DNA from: Trileptium ribeirensis
Taxonomy: Eukaryota > Nematoda > Enoplea > Enoplida > Thoracostomopsidae
DNA: 64,000 nucleotides
Direction of reading: 5' to 3'
Assembly: GCA_030248225.1 (NCBI GenBank)
Contig: JASANE010005263.1
Location: 62,001-126,000 of the forward strand
A model generated the notes under the pieces. The model saw only the letters and a program-made list of their open reading frames with translations. It did not search any database and was not told the origin of the DNA. Positions within the stretch are counted from its first letter, which is position 1, and each line of letters opens with the position of its first letter. Shown in pieces: positions 12,701-24,700 of this stretch. The position numbers and the translations under genes are program-made.

Positions 12701-15700
12701 TAGCTTTTTAGCTTAGACTTTTGTACTATAATATAATTAAGCGAAGCTTTTTTGTTTTCGTCAGACGGGGAAAATTCTGCACCGTCTGCCCGTCCGTCCG
12801 TCCGTTGAACTCATCAATAACTACTGGGCCGATTTAAAAAAAATTTTTTGTTTAAAAGGCCTAATATTGGACAGGTACAAGACATATAGGTTTTGCCAAA
12901 ATTTGCTTTCGTTAATTAGTAATTACTTAATTAGTTAGGCTTGTTACCCTATTTTTAGGATTTTCAAACAAAATTTGCATATGTTTCAATAAATAATTAG
13001 TGTAAAACTATTATTTTGGTGCCTTTTAATACATCTCGCCGTGGTGATTGTGAATCTGTTGCTTATTTGCTATTCGAGCAAGTTGAAAACATACTAATTA
13101 GTTAGTTAATTAGCTAATTATTACTAATTAATTCTTAATTAGCTTTTTTTTGAAAATTTTCAAAGTGCTCAAAAGTGAAAAAATAAATTGCACCCTAAGG
13201 TTTTCTATGTCGCTGATCACGAATATGAGATTTTTGAAGCTCTAAAACCTGACCATATATGCTAATTAGTTGATTAATTAACTAACTAATTAGATAATTT
13301 TATGCAAATTTTAAAATCACTTTAAAATTACTAATTTGTTGCGATCGAGGGTTTTCGGTGCCGCTGATAATGAATATGTGGCTTTTAAAGCTCTATGCTT
13401 TTTCACGGGTGCTAATTAGGTAATTAATTAGCTAACTAGTTGATGTTACTAATTACCTTATTGTTTAGCTAGTGGGTTTTTTGTATGGTGGATTTGACAT
13501 CAATTACCTAAACGTGATACTTATTATAAATAATTAGTTAGTTGAAACACATGTACACACAAATATGATACCAAATACTTTGCCTGTTGCTCCGCTCACT
13601 TTTTGTAATTTATTACGTTTACTAGTTATAATCTTACTTGTGTGTCTATGCTTCTATTTGACCAAATTACACAAGCAGTCACAGCCAGTGTATACGTCGC
13701 GCATGTTATTTGCATGAATCTAATGAGGAGGTTTTGGGCCATAGATTTCAAGGATTTTTAGGAGACTGTTATTAGCTAGATTCTCTGATGAGCATACCAA
13801 CACATTTCCAATACAGTCATAACGTATTAAGCATTCCACTATAGCGTTTCCAGGCAGTACTGGTGCGGAAACTAAACAGATGTCTTTACTCTATCTCAAG
13901 TTATCGGCCAAAACTGGTCCAACATGGGTTGAGCCTAGCATTTTTATGATGTATATACATATTGTTTTTAGGTTTTTGATTTTTCGCTGGTAAGCTTATT
14001 TTCAAATGCAAGCATATGTGTCATCATGTATAACATATATGAGTGTAATAATAAATTTATTGCCGTATTGATTAAACTGTAATGGTTTTCTCCAAGTAAA
14101 CTCTAGCCGTCATGCTTCTTTCAGCTGAAATTAAGGTTTTTCACTATTTCTCATTTTTGATCCAGCATATCTTGCTGTGAAGATAAAATTCAAAAGTCCT
14201 ATCCTAGACCACTTGCGACGTTTCGCAATGCAACGTAATGTGTATCTGGCGTCCTTTGGGGCTATTGAAAATCCCGTTTTGAACGATCGATGTAATATAA
14301 ATGAGGACAATAGCATCACATTTGCAGCTACATAGACGTTTAATATTATCCTGTAATATGAAACCAGAAACTCCTGTATGGTATAGCTTGAGTTGTGGTG
14401 ATATAAAAATTTTAGCGTATTTTAGGTACTACTGGCACTTTGAAAAACCATCTTTGACACAGCTCTGCAGCGTAAATAATCATAATAGCACCACAACGTT
14501 TGCAGCTACATAGATGAATTGCTCTGCAAAATAATATCAGGAATGCTTTTATTAACGATTTTAGGGATATCACAATTTTCGTCTATTTTGGTCCATATGC
14601 CCAATAAAAACACTTTTCGATCCAACCCTGCAGCATCAATAGCATCACATCATTTGCAGCTACATAGAATATGGACTCTGCAGAAAGAGACAAAAACACC
14701 CATACCCGTCGAGTTTCTGCGGAGATATTAAAATTTTTGTTAATTTTGGTTCTCATGGGCCCATTTAAAAACTGTTTTGACCCAAATTTTGTGTCTTATA
14801 GAGACCTTTTTTCAACATAAAATGTGCCCAATTTCACTAAGATATCTAGACCGGTTGTCTTGTTACAATAAGTAACTTGATTTTTGGGCCCCTTTGGTAC
14901 GTGTTCTGAAGCCGTTTGGCCGTTTTTTTCTGGGAGAAAATATTTGAAAATGCGCCCGCGCCCTACTCAAATGTACAAATAGAGATTCCAAGCTTTCAAA
15001 TGAGCTATCGAACGAATCAGATGGCGCCCCCATGGTTCCTCGATCCAAAATTCGAAAATTTTTTCTGACGTCCTGGGCGGCTGAAAAGTTGCACCTGGGG
15101 GATTTCGGGTGTGGGAAACTCATTGCCGGTGTTGGTTTTACTGTGTGACATATGGTTCTATGGGTACTGAGTATGGCGTCCACATGGTTCGAGGTCAGAG
15201 GTCAAAATGAGGGTTTTTACCCCATTTTAGCACCTTCACGGAAGCAAGGTTATTTTTATCTTAACTTTCGAAATTTATTTTTGGTTGGGTTTTTTTCATA
15301 GTAAAATGTTAAATGCCGACGCGCATTTTTTGTTTTTCGATTAAGGCTCCGGTTCTGGAGTTATGTGGTTTGACGTATGGCACCCTCGTGGTTCATGGAC
15401 CCAAAATTGAAAATTTGCTCAAACGTCCGTGGCGGCTGATAAGTTTCACTTGGGGGGGGTTCGCGCATGGGAAACTCATTACCGGTGTTGAATTTGCACT
15501 ACGACTCATGGTTCCATGGGTATGGGAGTATGGCGTTCCTATGGTTCATCGACCCAAAATTTCTAATTTTATTGTGATGTCCTGAGAGATTGCTAGTTTG
15601 CACTTGGGGTTTCAGGTATGGGAAACTCATTGCCGGTGTTGGTTTTGCTGTAAGACCCATGGTTCCACGGGTTCGGAGGTATGGCGCCGACAAAGTTCGG

Positions 15701-18700
15701 GGTTAGTAGGCAAAGTGTGTTTTGCCTCTTTTTAGTACACTTCACGGAAGCATGGTTATTTTTATCTTACTTTTCGAATTTTTTTCTCTTGTGGGTTTTA
15801 TATCATAGTAAATTGATAAATGCCAATGCCTCTTTTTGTTTTTCGATTAAGTTTTCTATTTATGGGGTTTGAGGTATGGCGCCCTCGTGGTTCCTCGACC
15901 CAAAATTTTAAAATCTGTTCTGATGTCCTGGGCGGCTGAAAAGTTTTACTTGGTGGTTTTCGCGCATGGGAAACTCATTACCGGTGTTGATTTTGCTCTG
16001 CGGCTCATGATTCTATGGACATGGGGGTACGGCGCCCCTATCGTTCGTCGAGCCAAAATTTCTAGTTTTATAGTGACGTTCAGAGAGGCTGCTAGCTTGC
16101 ACTTCGGGGTTTTCAGGCATGTGAAATTATTGCCGGTGGTAGTTTTGTTCTAATTTGTGCGTTATTGTGTGATATCCACATATAGCATATCGACGTATGC
16201 TATGAAGAGCTGATTGGCTCTGCACGCAAAAAGCGTAGATGTACCTATGCTTCATTACGTTTTGTAATATCGATAGAGCTACTAATTTTAGCGCATCGGC
16301 TATCTGGCTGCATCACAATCGTTCAACGAAAATACCGATGTTCTAATGTTGACGACAAATATGATACGCAAGGTATTGTTTTTATTGTTCGCTTTTACAA
16401 TTATGCTGTATATATCGTGCTGATTCGACACGAAAAACACACCGCTCGATCCGTATGGTATTTCCCGTAAGAGAATTTTGCTTTCGGCAGAAAGTAGAGC
16501 AGCAAGACTACCGGGGACGGATCATACGCGTTTTATCTACGTTAAGCGATTATAGTGTAACGCTAAGAATCGTGGATTCAGAGGCTGCCGTCTAGGCCAA
16601 CAGCCCTGAACCGCTATATATTATTATTATTCCTCATTATTAGCATAATTAATTTTATTTTAATAATATTGCAATTTCTTAGTATTTTGTGGTTTTGTCT
16701 AGTTAGTTGTTGCATATTGCTTTAATACCATGGTCTTCTTTTCTTATGTAGAATCTGCGGTATTAAATGTCACAGCAGAGGGTGTTTCAGGTTCTCGTAC
16801 GATATATAAATTGCAGAACTTTCTTGAAAGTTGGTTGTTATTCAGTTTTCTTCATTTTTCGTACCCAGGTACTTGACGAACATTCAGTCGCGCTCACACG
16901 ACTTACGAACGCTCAGACCAGTACTGAACATCCCGCTATCCACGCTTTAGGAAAAGCAATCCAAGCATTCGAATCATCACGGCCGGTATTGGGAGAACGT
17001 ATTTCTGATGTCTTACCGGCTGAAAATATTTTTGCAACGCTTGAAAACATTCAAGAATAAGAACGCAAACCTTAGCCGGACTTAACAAATTTGACGAATC
17101 TTGCAAAGTGACGATTGAATAAAATAAAAACAGTATCGAAACCGAACAACTATCGCAACATAGCGTTTCACATATAAGTACTTGTCTTTTTGATAAGAAT
17201 ACTGCTTTCAAAAATATGGCAAATAGGGGACCGAACATACCAATTACTCCGTTTAGTGGGGGGAAAAGGTGACGATTTTGGAAGTTGTAGATTAAACGAG
17301 TTTGAAGTTAAATTTGCCGCGAACGCATGGCCTGTTCAAAATAAACCGTCACTGCTAGGTGTACATCTAGCCGGCCATGCTAAGTTCGTGTATAACGGAC
17401 TCGATCAAACAACTAAGCAAGATTATGACCGGCTTGTTTCAAGCCTGGATGCCGCGTTGATGACTGAAGATCGCCGCAGGTATCTCATTGACAAATACGA
17501 CATTCGCACGCAGGGATCCAGTGAATCTGTCGGTTGCTACGCTAGATCACTAACGGAACTGGCACAGTCGGCTCTATGCTATGTGATAGTAGAAGCGGAG
17601 AGGGTGTTTCAGGTTCTCGTACGATACATAAATTGCAGAACTTTCTTGAAAGTTGGATGTTATTCAGTTTTCTTCATTTTTCGTGGTGGTGTTTTTAATA
17701 AAGCTCTTGCTCGTAATCATGCTTTACATTGTATAAACGGCCGTGACGTTTGTATATTCGGACATTGCGGCTGATCAGACAGTAGCAGTTGTTTAGCAGC
17801 TAGTATTGTCTGTATGGTGGAAGGCTAGCGCGTTTGGACCAGACGGACACGTTAGTTCTTACACTTGCACCCTGCCTTAGGCCACAACGCCAACGTTACA
17901 ATATGTTTAAACTAGACAGCTTTGATATATATCTAAAAAAGATTTAAAACTTAGTGCAATGCAATTTTCGATTCGATATTTAAAACAATTTGTTAATAAT
18001 TTATTATATTATTTCGTTAGTCGCAATTGCTAACCTCTTGACATTGTATCTTGGCAGTGGTCACTTTTTCGATATTCTATGTACTATCGTAAGTAGCTCA
18101 GTTCCTACTGAAATTTTTTTGTGAGTTTCATTGACGATGGAAGCAGCAATGTGGTCAAATGTGATTACTATTGTACTGACTTCTCGATACTCTTAAAGTT
18201 TTGCCAGGGGGTATGATCTTGGAGGTCAAAAATTAGAAATTTTCAAAATTTAATATTTTTGAGCGAAAAAATGCTAAAATTGGTAATAAACAGCTTCAGA
18301 AACTGTGCGAGAATGCTTTTATTGAAGTTAAAGCTAACTTTTCAACCATTTTTTTAGCTGAAATTAATTCAATTTATACCTTAAGAAGGTTTTTTTGTAA
18401 AACTTTTGTCAATTTTTATGTCGCGTGGGGGTGTTTTCACCGTGGAAAGTCAAAAATTCTGCTATGGGGCACCGAAGCATGTCAGATTGCCCCAATTTGG
18501 AGAAGCCAGATTGTAGACAAACGCTATTTTATTTACTTATTTGTAATTATTTTGCTTTCAGGATTGCAATAGTTCAAATCTATATGACGCTGGCGTCGCA
18601 TTAAGTGGACTGTCGTGCTTTGTAACGACAGATCTTGCTCGTGATTTGGCAAATGATTGTGTCATTTTGGTTAGATTTCCGAATATAATTCTTCATTTCT

Positions 18701-21700
18701 ATCCTTGAAGAGCCTTCGACTACATTTTTTTTAATTTTGCAAGTGCTTTTGTCGATTTGGTCTATCTCGTAACGTAGGTGGTCAAATTTCAGAATACAAG
18801 CCTTTCTTGATCAGTGTTAACTGCACTTTACACATCGCTCATTGTTTATATATAGACGTTTGAAATTGATTTGTGCATTTTGTCACATAAATTTAATTTT
18901 TATAGTGAAAGTTAAGATACTACGATGTCAAAATTTATTTCACAATTTATTGAAGAGTTTTTTTCAAAAACCATTCGTATTTCATTAAAACCTATATAAA
19001 TACTTTGCTTTGTAACATTTTGATATTAATTGGCTTGGCTTAAGTTGCCACAAATTATAATTATGGTGTGCAAATTATTATATTTTTTGTGTTTAACAAT
19101 GTCTATTATAGCCAGGGATGTATGGCGGCATATTTGAAAGCCTTGTTTTATCGCGAATGAGCGTTACTGTGTTAAAAACTAATCCTTAGTCGTCAAATAC
19201 GCAGCTAAAGCTTAGATATATTCCGTTTTAATAAATTGGCTTTTTATACTTTTTTCCAAACAACATTAACCAAATTTTTAATAATTGAAAAGCTAAAGGC
19301 GGGACCCAGTAAATAATTCGTAAATTAAAAATTATCACGTTGTACAATTCAATTTTAGCTAGCCTCTTCAAAACCCTACATTCGGAAAAAAGCAGTGCTG
19401 CTATTGTACAAAATATTCCTTCGCTATCCGGATGCTCTTCGGCCGACGTTTCCGAGGCTCAAGGAAAAATTAGAGGATCCGGATCCAGGTAAAAACAAAC
19501 ACCATTTGCGGAATAGCAGATCCAATTCACAGGGACGTTATGTCTACAGTAACTTAGTCAGAGCTTAGTGTAACGTAGTGAGATTTTGTTTTCCGGGGTG
19601 AAAGCATTTAAATTCTGTCTGTGTGTGTGATTGGCCATAGCTCGGGAACCGATTTTCATGATCTTGGGCCCATTCGAACCGGCATAGTTGATTTACCATG
19701 TACAGCTCCGAGTGTTTTTGATGTGAGGTCTGGTTCCGATGTCAGAGGTCAAAATAAGGGTTTTTATTTTAGTACCCATCTTAGTTTTCACGGAAGCATG
19801 TTATTTTTATCTTAACTTTAGAATTTTTTTCTCTGGTTGGTTTTAATTCATTGTAACATGATAAGTGCCGATGCCTCTTTTTCGTTTTGATTAAGGCTGC
19901 TGTTGCGGGGTTATAAGGTCTAAGGTATGACACCTTAGTGGTTCCTCGATCCAAAACTCGAAAATTTGGTCTGACGTCCTGGGCGGCTGAAAAGTTTCAC
20001 TTGGCAGTTTTCGGGTATGCGAAACCCATTGCCGGTGTTCGATTTGCTCTGCGATCAACGTTTCCATGGGTATGGGGGTATAGCGCACCAATGGTTCGAG
20101 GTCCGAGGTCAAAATTAGACCCCTTCACGGAAGCAAGGTTATTTTTGTCTTAACTTTCGCATTTTTTGCCAGGTTGATTGTATTTCATAGTAAAATGGTA
20201 AATGCCTATACTTCTTTTTGCTTTTCGATTAAGTCTGTGGTTCTGGAGTTATGGGGTTTGAGGTATGGCACCTTCGTGGTTCCTCGATCCAAAATTCGAA
20301 AATTTGTGCTCACGTCCTGGGCGGCTAAAAAGTTTCACTTCGGTGGTTTCCGGAAATGCGAAACTCATTGCCGGTGTTGATTTTGCTGTGTGACATATGG
20401 ACCCATGGTTTAGGGGTATGGCACTCCCATGGTTCGAGGTCAAAGGTAAAAATGTGGTTGTTTACCCCATTTTAGTAAACTTCACGGAAGCAGTGATATT
20501 TTTACCCTAACTTTCGAATTTTTTCTTCTGGTTGGTTTTATTTCATAGTAAAATGATAAAAGCCGATGCCTCTTTTTTGTTTTTTGATTAAGGCTCCGGT
20601 TGTGGAGTTATGAGATTTGAGGTATGGCATCTTCGTGGTTCCTCGATCCAACTTTCGAAAATTTGTGGTGACATCCTGGGCGCCTAAAAAGTTTCACTTA
20701 GGCTGTTTTCGGGTATGGGAAATCCATTTCCGGTGTTTGGTTTTCTGTGCGACCAATGTTTCCATAGGTACGGGGGTATGACGCCCCAATGGTTCGAAGT
20801 CAGAGGTCAAAATTAGACCCAGTTTAGTACCTTCATGGAAGCAAGGTTATTTTTGTCTTAGCTTTCTAAATTATTGCCAGGTTGGTACCCTGGAAGTCCC
20901 TCTATCCGAAATTTGAAAATTTGTTCTGACGTCTTGGGTTGCTGAAAATTTTCACTCTAGTGATTTCGGGCATGGGAAACTCATTGCCGGTGTTAGTTTT
21001 ATTCATTAGCTTGTGCGATATCCACATATAGCATATAAACGTATGCTATCGAGAACTGATTGGCTGTGCACGCAAAAGGCATAGGTGTACCTATGCTTCA
21101 CCTTTGCATTCTTCTAGATAGAGTTACTAGTTTTAGGATCAGTGCCGCGGCAGCTACGAGATGTATCAATGCGTGAGTAATTGATTTATTACACATGGAT
21201 TGTTCTGTTGTCAACCCGCCGGGGTTTTTTTGGGCATTTTGGAGGGCAAATGCCAACTTTAATTTAAATTTGCCGACAAAAATTTAATGATGCCTGTAAA
21301 GTTGCGCATGTATAATCGTAATAACAACTATAGGATGTCGTATAAGTAATGCCACTAGTTCAAGCTCCTGCTGAGAATGACCTATTACACTTACGACCAT
21401 CATATTTTCAGGAATTATAACCGAACATGTATAACAAAATGTCTGATATTCGACTTAATTTGGTCGATCGAATAACTGCAGTAAATTGTATTCAGTTACC
21501 AAAATATCCATGAAGTTGTGCGACAATGGTCTCAGCATTCGTCTTCGCAGCCCCCATATCATACAACTATTGTTTCAGTTAATAAAAAGTTTGGTCTAAC
21601 AGGTTCCGTAGCTGACTTGCCCGAATAGGAAAACAACCGACGGTATCTGGTGCTGCTGCGATATCATATATTTCGTACCAATTTGACGGCAGTCAAGCAA

Positions 21701-24700
21701 AGTCAATTCGCTGTTGAAACCGGTGGCAGCAAATCGACTGTTTTCCGAATTGTTAAAACTCTAGGTCTAAAATCTTTTAGATTGACGTTAATTCATACTT
21801 TGAATAACAATGATTGCAGGGTTGTATTTTGTAAAAAAAGTACTACAGCGTCTTTGCAATGATCTAGTCTTAGCTGAAGAAATCATTTGGTCCGACGAAA
21901 GCAATCTCAAACTGAACAACCACGTTAACCGGCATAATTGTGTTTATTGGCATGTAGAAAACTATCGAACACCATATGAATGCCCCTTGTCTGACAGTAT
22001 GGGTCCGCATGCGGTCTGGCAGATATTTTGTGCGATTCTTTTTCTACTTTTAGACAACTATATAATGATGCTGCGAAACGGGTTTTGTCCTGTTTTGTGA
22101 TTGCTGTGCGCCGCTGATTGGACGAAGCCTTCCCTGACCGTTGGCTGGGGCGCTTCCCTGATCAATTTTCGGATAGCCGGATTTCGACAGTTTTTATTCT
22201 ATAACAAAAGTGTTGCAGATCTGCCCATTAGTTGAACGCGAACAGATCAGACCCCATCTTCAGGGTCCAAATGGCAAAAACATGTTTTTAAGAGTTCTTT
22301 GCCAAATCTGCCCATACGGGTACCAGCCATTCGCAGCCCATGTCTCGCGACACAATCTTCGCATCGAAAAACCGAGACAGCATCAGCGCATTGAGATCTA
22401 CAACTCTGCTGATCACAACTTTTTTTGCGGGACCACTCTGTGGCACCGAATATTGTTCGTCGACATTTTGCCAGAAATATCGATTTTAAGGCATGGTGTG
22501 TGCTTTTCCCGTATAACGAGTGTCTATTAGGTTACCAAGCACCCTATGGTTTTGCTACCCGGAGCCCAATTTGACTATATTATACCTTTTCACGGGGTTT
22601 CACGGATTTTCAAGTGTGAGAGTCCGATTTCCAAAATGTGGTGAATTTTCATTTTTTGGTTATTGTATTGCATGCAGGGCATGAAGAATGGTCACGAATC
22701 TATCTTTATCGATATCTCTGAATATAGAATACAATGATTTGGTTATCTACAGTCAAGTGTGCGTATTTCATGCCTTTTCATGGGTTTAGAGTCAATGAAC
22801 CCTATTTCCACGACATAGTCAGTCTTCAGTTGTTTGGTACGCATTTTCTATAGGTCATCAAGAATTATTGTTTATAGGCTTTCTTGTAGGCTGACTACGA
22901 TGGTTTGGAAATCTATAGAACAACACAAATACTTGATTGCGTTGTCAATTGTTTTCGATGTGTTTAGGGTCGACTCGGTTTTAGGATTCTCAATGGGTTC
23001 AGGTTTTGGGATGGTATATACATCAAACACATACTGTTGCGTGTGATTAAAAACAAAATTATAACTTAAAAATACGCTCGTTCCGTTTCACCCTAGTTTG
23101 CGAGTTAGTAATATATTACATAATATTAATATAACGTATTATATATTATGTATATTTTTACCTAATGTGTCGTTTTATATACATTTCTGCATCAGTATTA
23201 CCGCATTCAGCGGTGGCAAAAATACCAGAATTCGCTAAAATTGCAGTTTGCGTTTCAAATACCATATTCTGAAGTTAGAAAATTTACTGAATTGCGTAAA
23301 CCTTAGTCAAAAAATTATGACCGTGAATATTCGAAATTGCTCCGAAGCCTATATCTGCTTTGCTAAAAATTTTCCTAGGGGACATTTAGCCAATAGAAAA
23401 ATGGTTAAAATCATGTGAGAAACGCTGCCAAAACGGTTTTCATAGCGAGGAAAAGTTATTTAGAACATAATTCTGACGATTTCGAAATTTAATACAATTT
23501 TTTGATCAAATTTTATGTCTCTCGGAGAGTAGAAACAAAAAAATTACCAAGAAGCAATGAACTGGGTTAACCCAGAATTTTGCCAGGGGGCACGAACCGG
23601 GGGATACCCGTTTTGCCAGGGGGCACTTCAAAATGCTACGGTGTACACACGTAAAGTTATCTACTCGGTAATCACTGATTTTGTGTCATGCAGCCAATAT
23701 TCAATAATAAGTGGTGGACTGTCCCAAACGTTTGCATCTTTATAAAAATTATGAATAAACTTAGCCATCCTCCAGATTTTATTTATGGCTCCATCGGGTT
23801 GTGCTAAATGTCCCGATCATTTTTGTATTTGCGCTTAATATAATTCGTGTGATGAAAATTCTAAGTGTACACACGTAAAGTTATCTACTCGGTAATCACT
23901 GATTTTGTGTCATGCAGCCAATATTCAGTAATAAGTGGTGGACTGTCCCAAACGTTTGCATCTTTATAAAAATTATGAATAAACTTAGCCATCCTCCAGA
24001 TTTTATTTATGGCTCCATCGGGTTGTGCTAAATATCCCGATCATTTTTGTATTTGCGCTTAATATAATTCGTGTGATGAAAATTCTAAGTAGGTACATTG
24101 GGTTGGAAACTTTCAGAGCACATATAGGCTGACAAGATTGCGAGCATAAATTCAAAATAACTATAGCTGGGGAACTACTGGAAGTGTGCACAAAACAAGA
24201 GCTATATATAATAACATAAACTGTTTATATAGTGATGTCATCCTTAAAATTTATGAGCATTGGAGTGTGTAATTAGACAAGTCAGTTGAAGCAAAGACAG
24301 CCATATGTCAAAGATTTGGACGTACGACAACTCGTTTAACACTAGTGCCACCGCACTCGCTTGAAGTGCTCGTCACCTTGCGAACAATGTACGGATGTGT
24401 GAACAGAAAGCGAAGACAATGAATTTCAAGTTCCATTATTTGGCTTTGCAGGACACGTTGTTTTGATTATAATTCTTCATGACGGTTTAAGCGGGGACTC
24501 GGCTCGCAATTCGGTTATTTTTTAAATTTAGCAGTTGGTGTTTGTAATTTTTAACTTTTTGTAGGCGATTTTTTGCTAGTTTGATTGACTTTGTTCAGCA
24601 TGCATCTAGTGACACAAACTGTGCGTATTCGACCGCTGGTATTTCTACCGTTTACTGTTCAGGCGTTCAATCAGCGTCGGTTAATGTGATATGCGAGTTG

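Noticed and set aside
16279..16291. TACTAAT as a branch point for intron B-C
   Set aside because: It is only a few bases from the AG, too close for a normal branch point; the resemblance is probably incidental to the family A terminus.
22210..22530. 106-codon frame with relatives at 52073-52318 and 62502-62762
   Set aside because: The similarity is that of family B at DNA level; the frames are not conserved with synonymous bias as far as I can see, and no domain is recognised.
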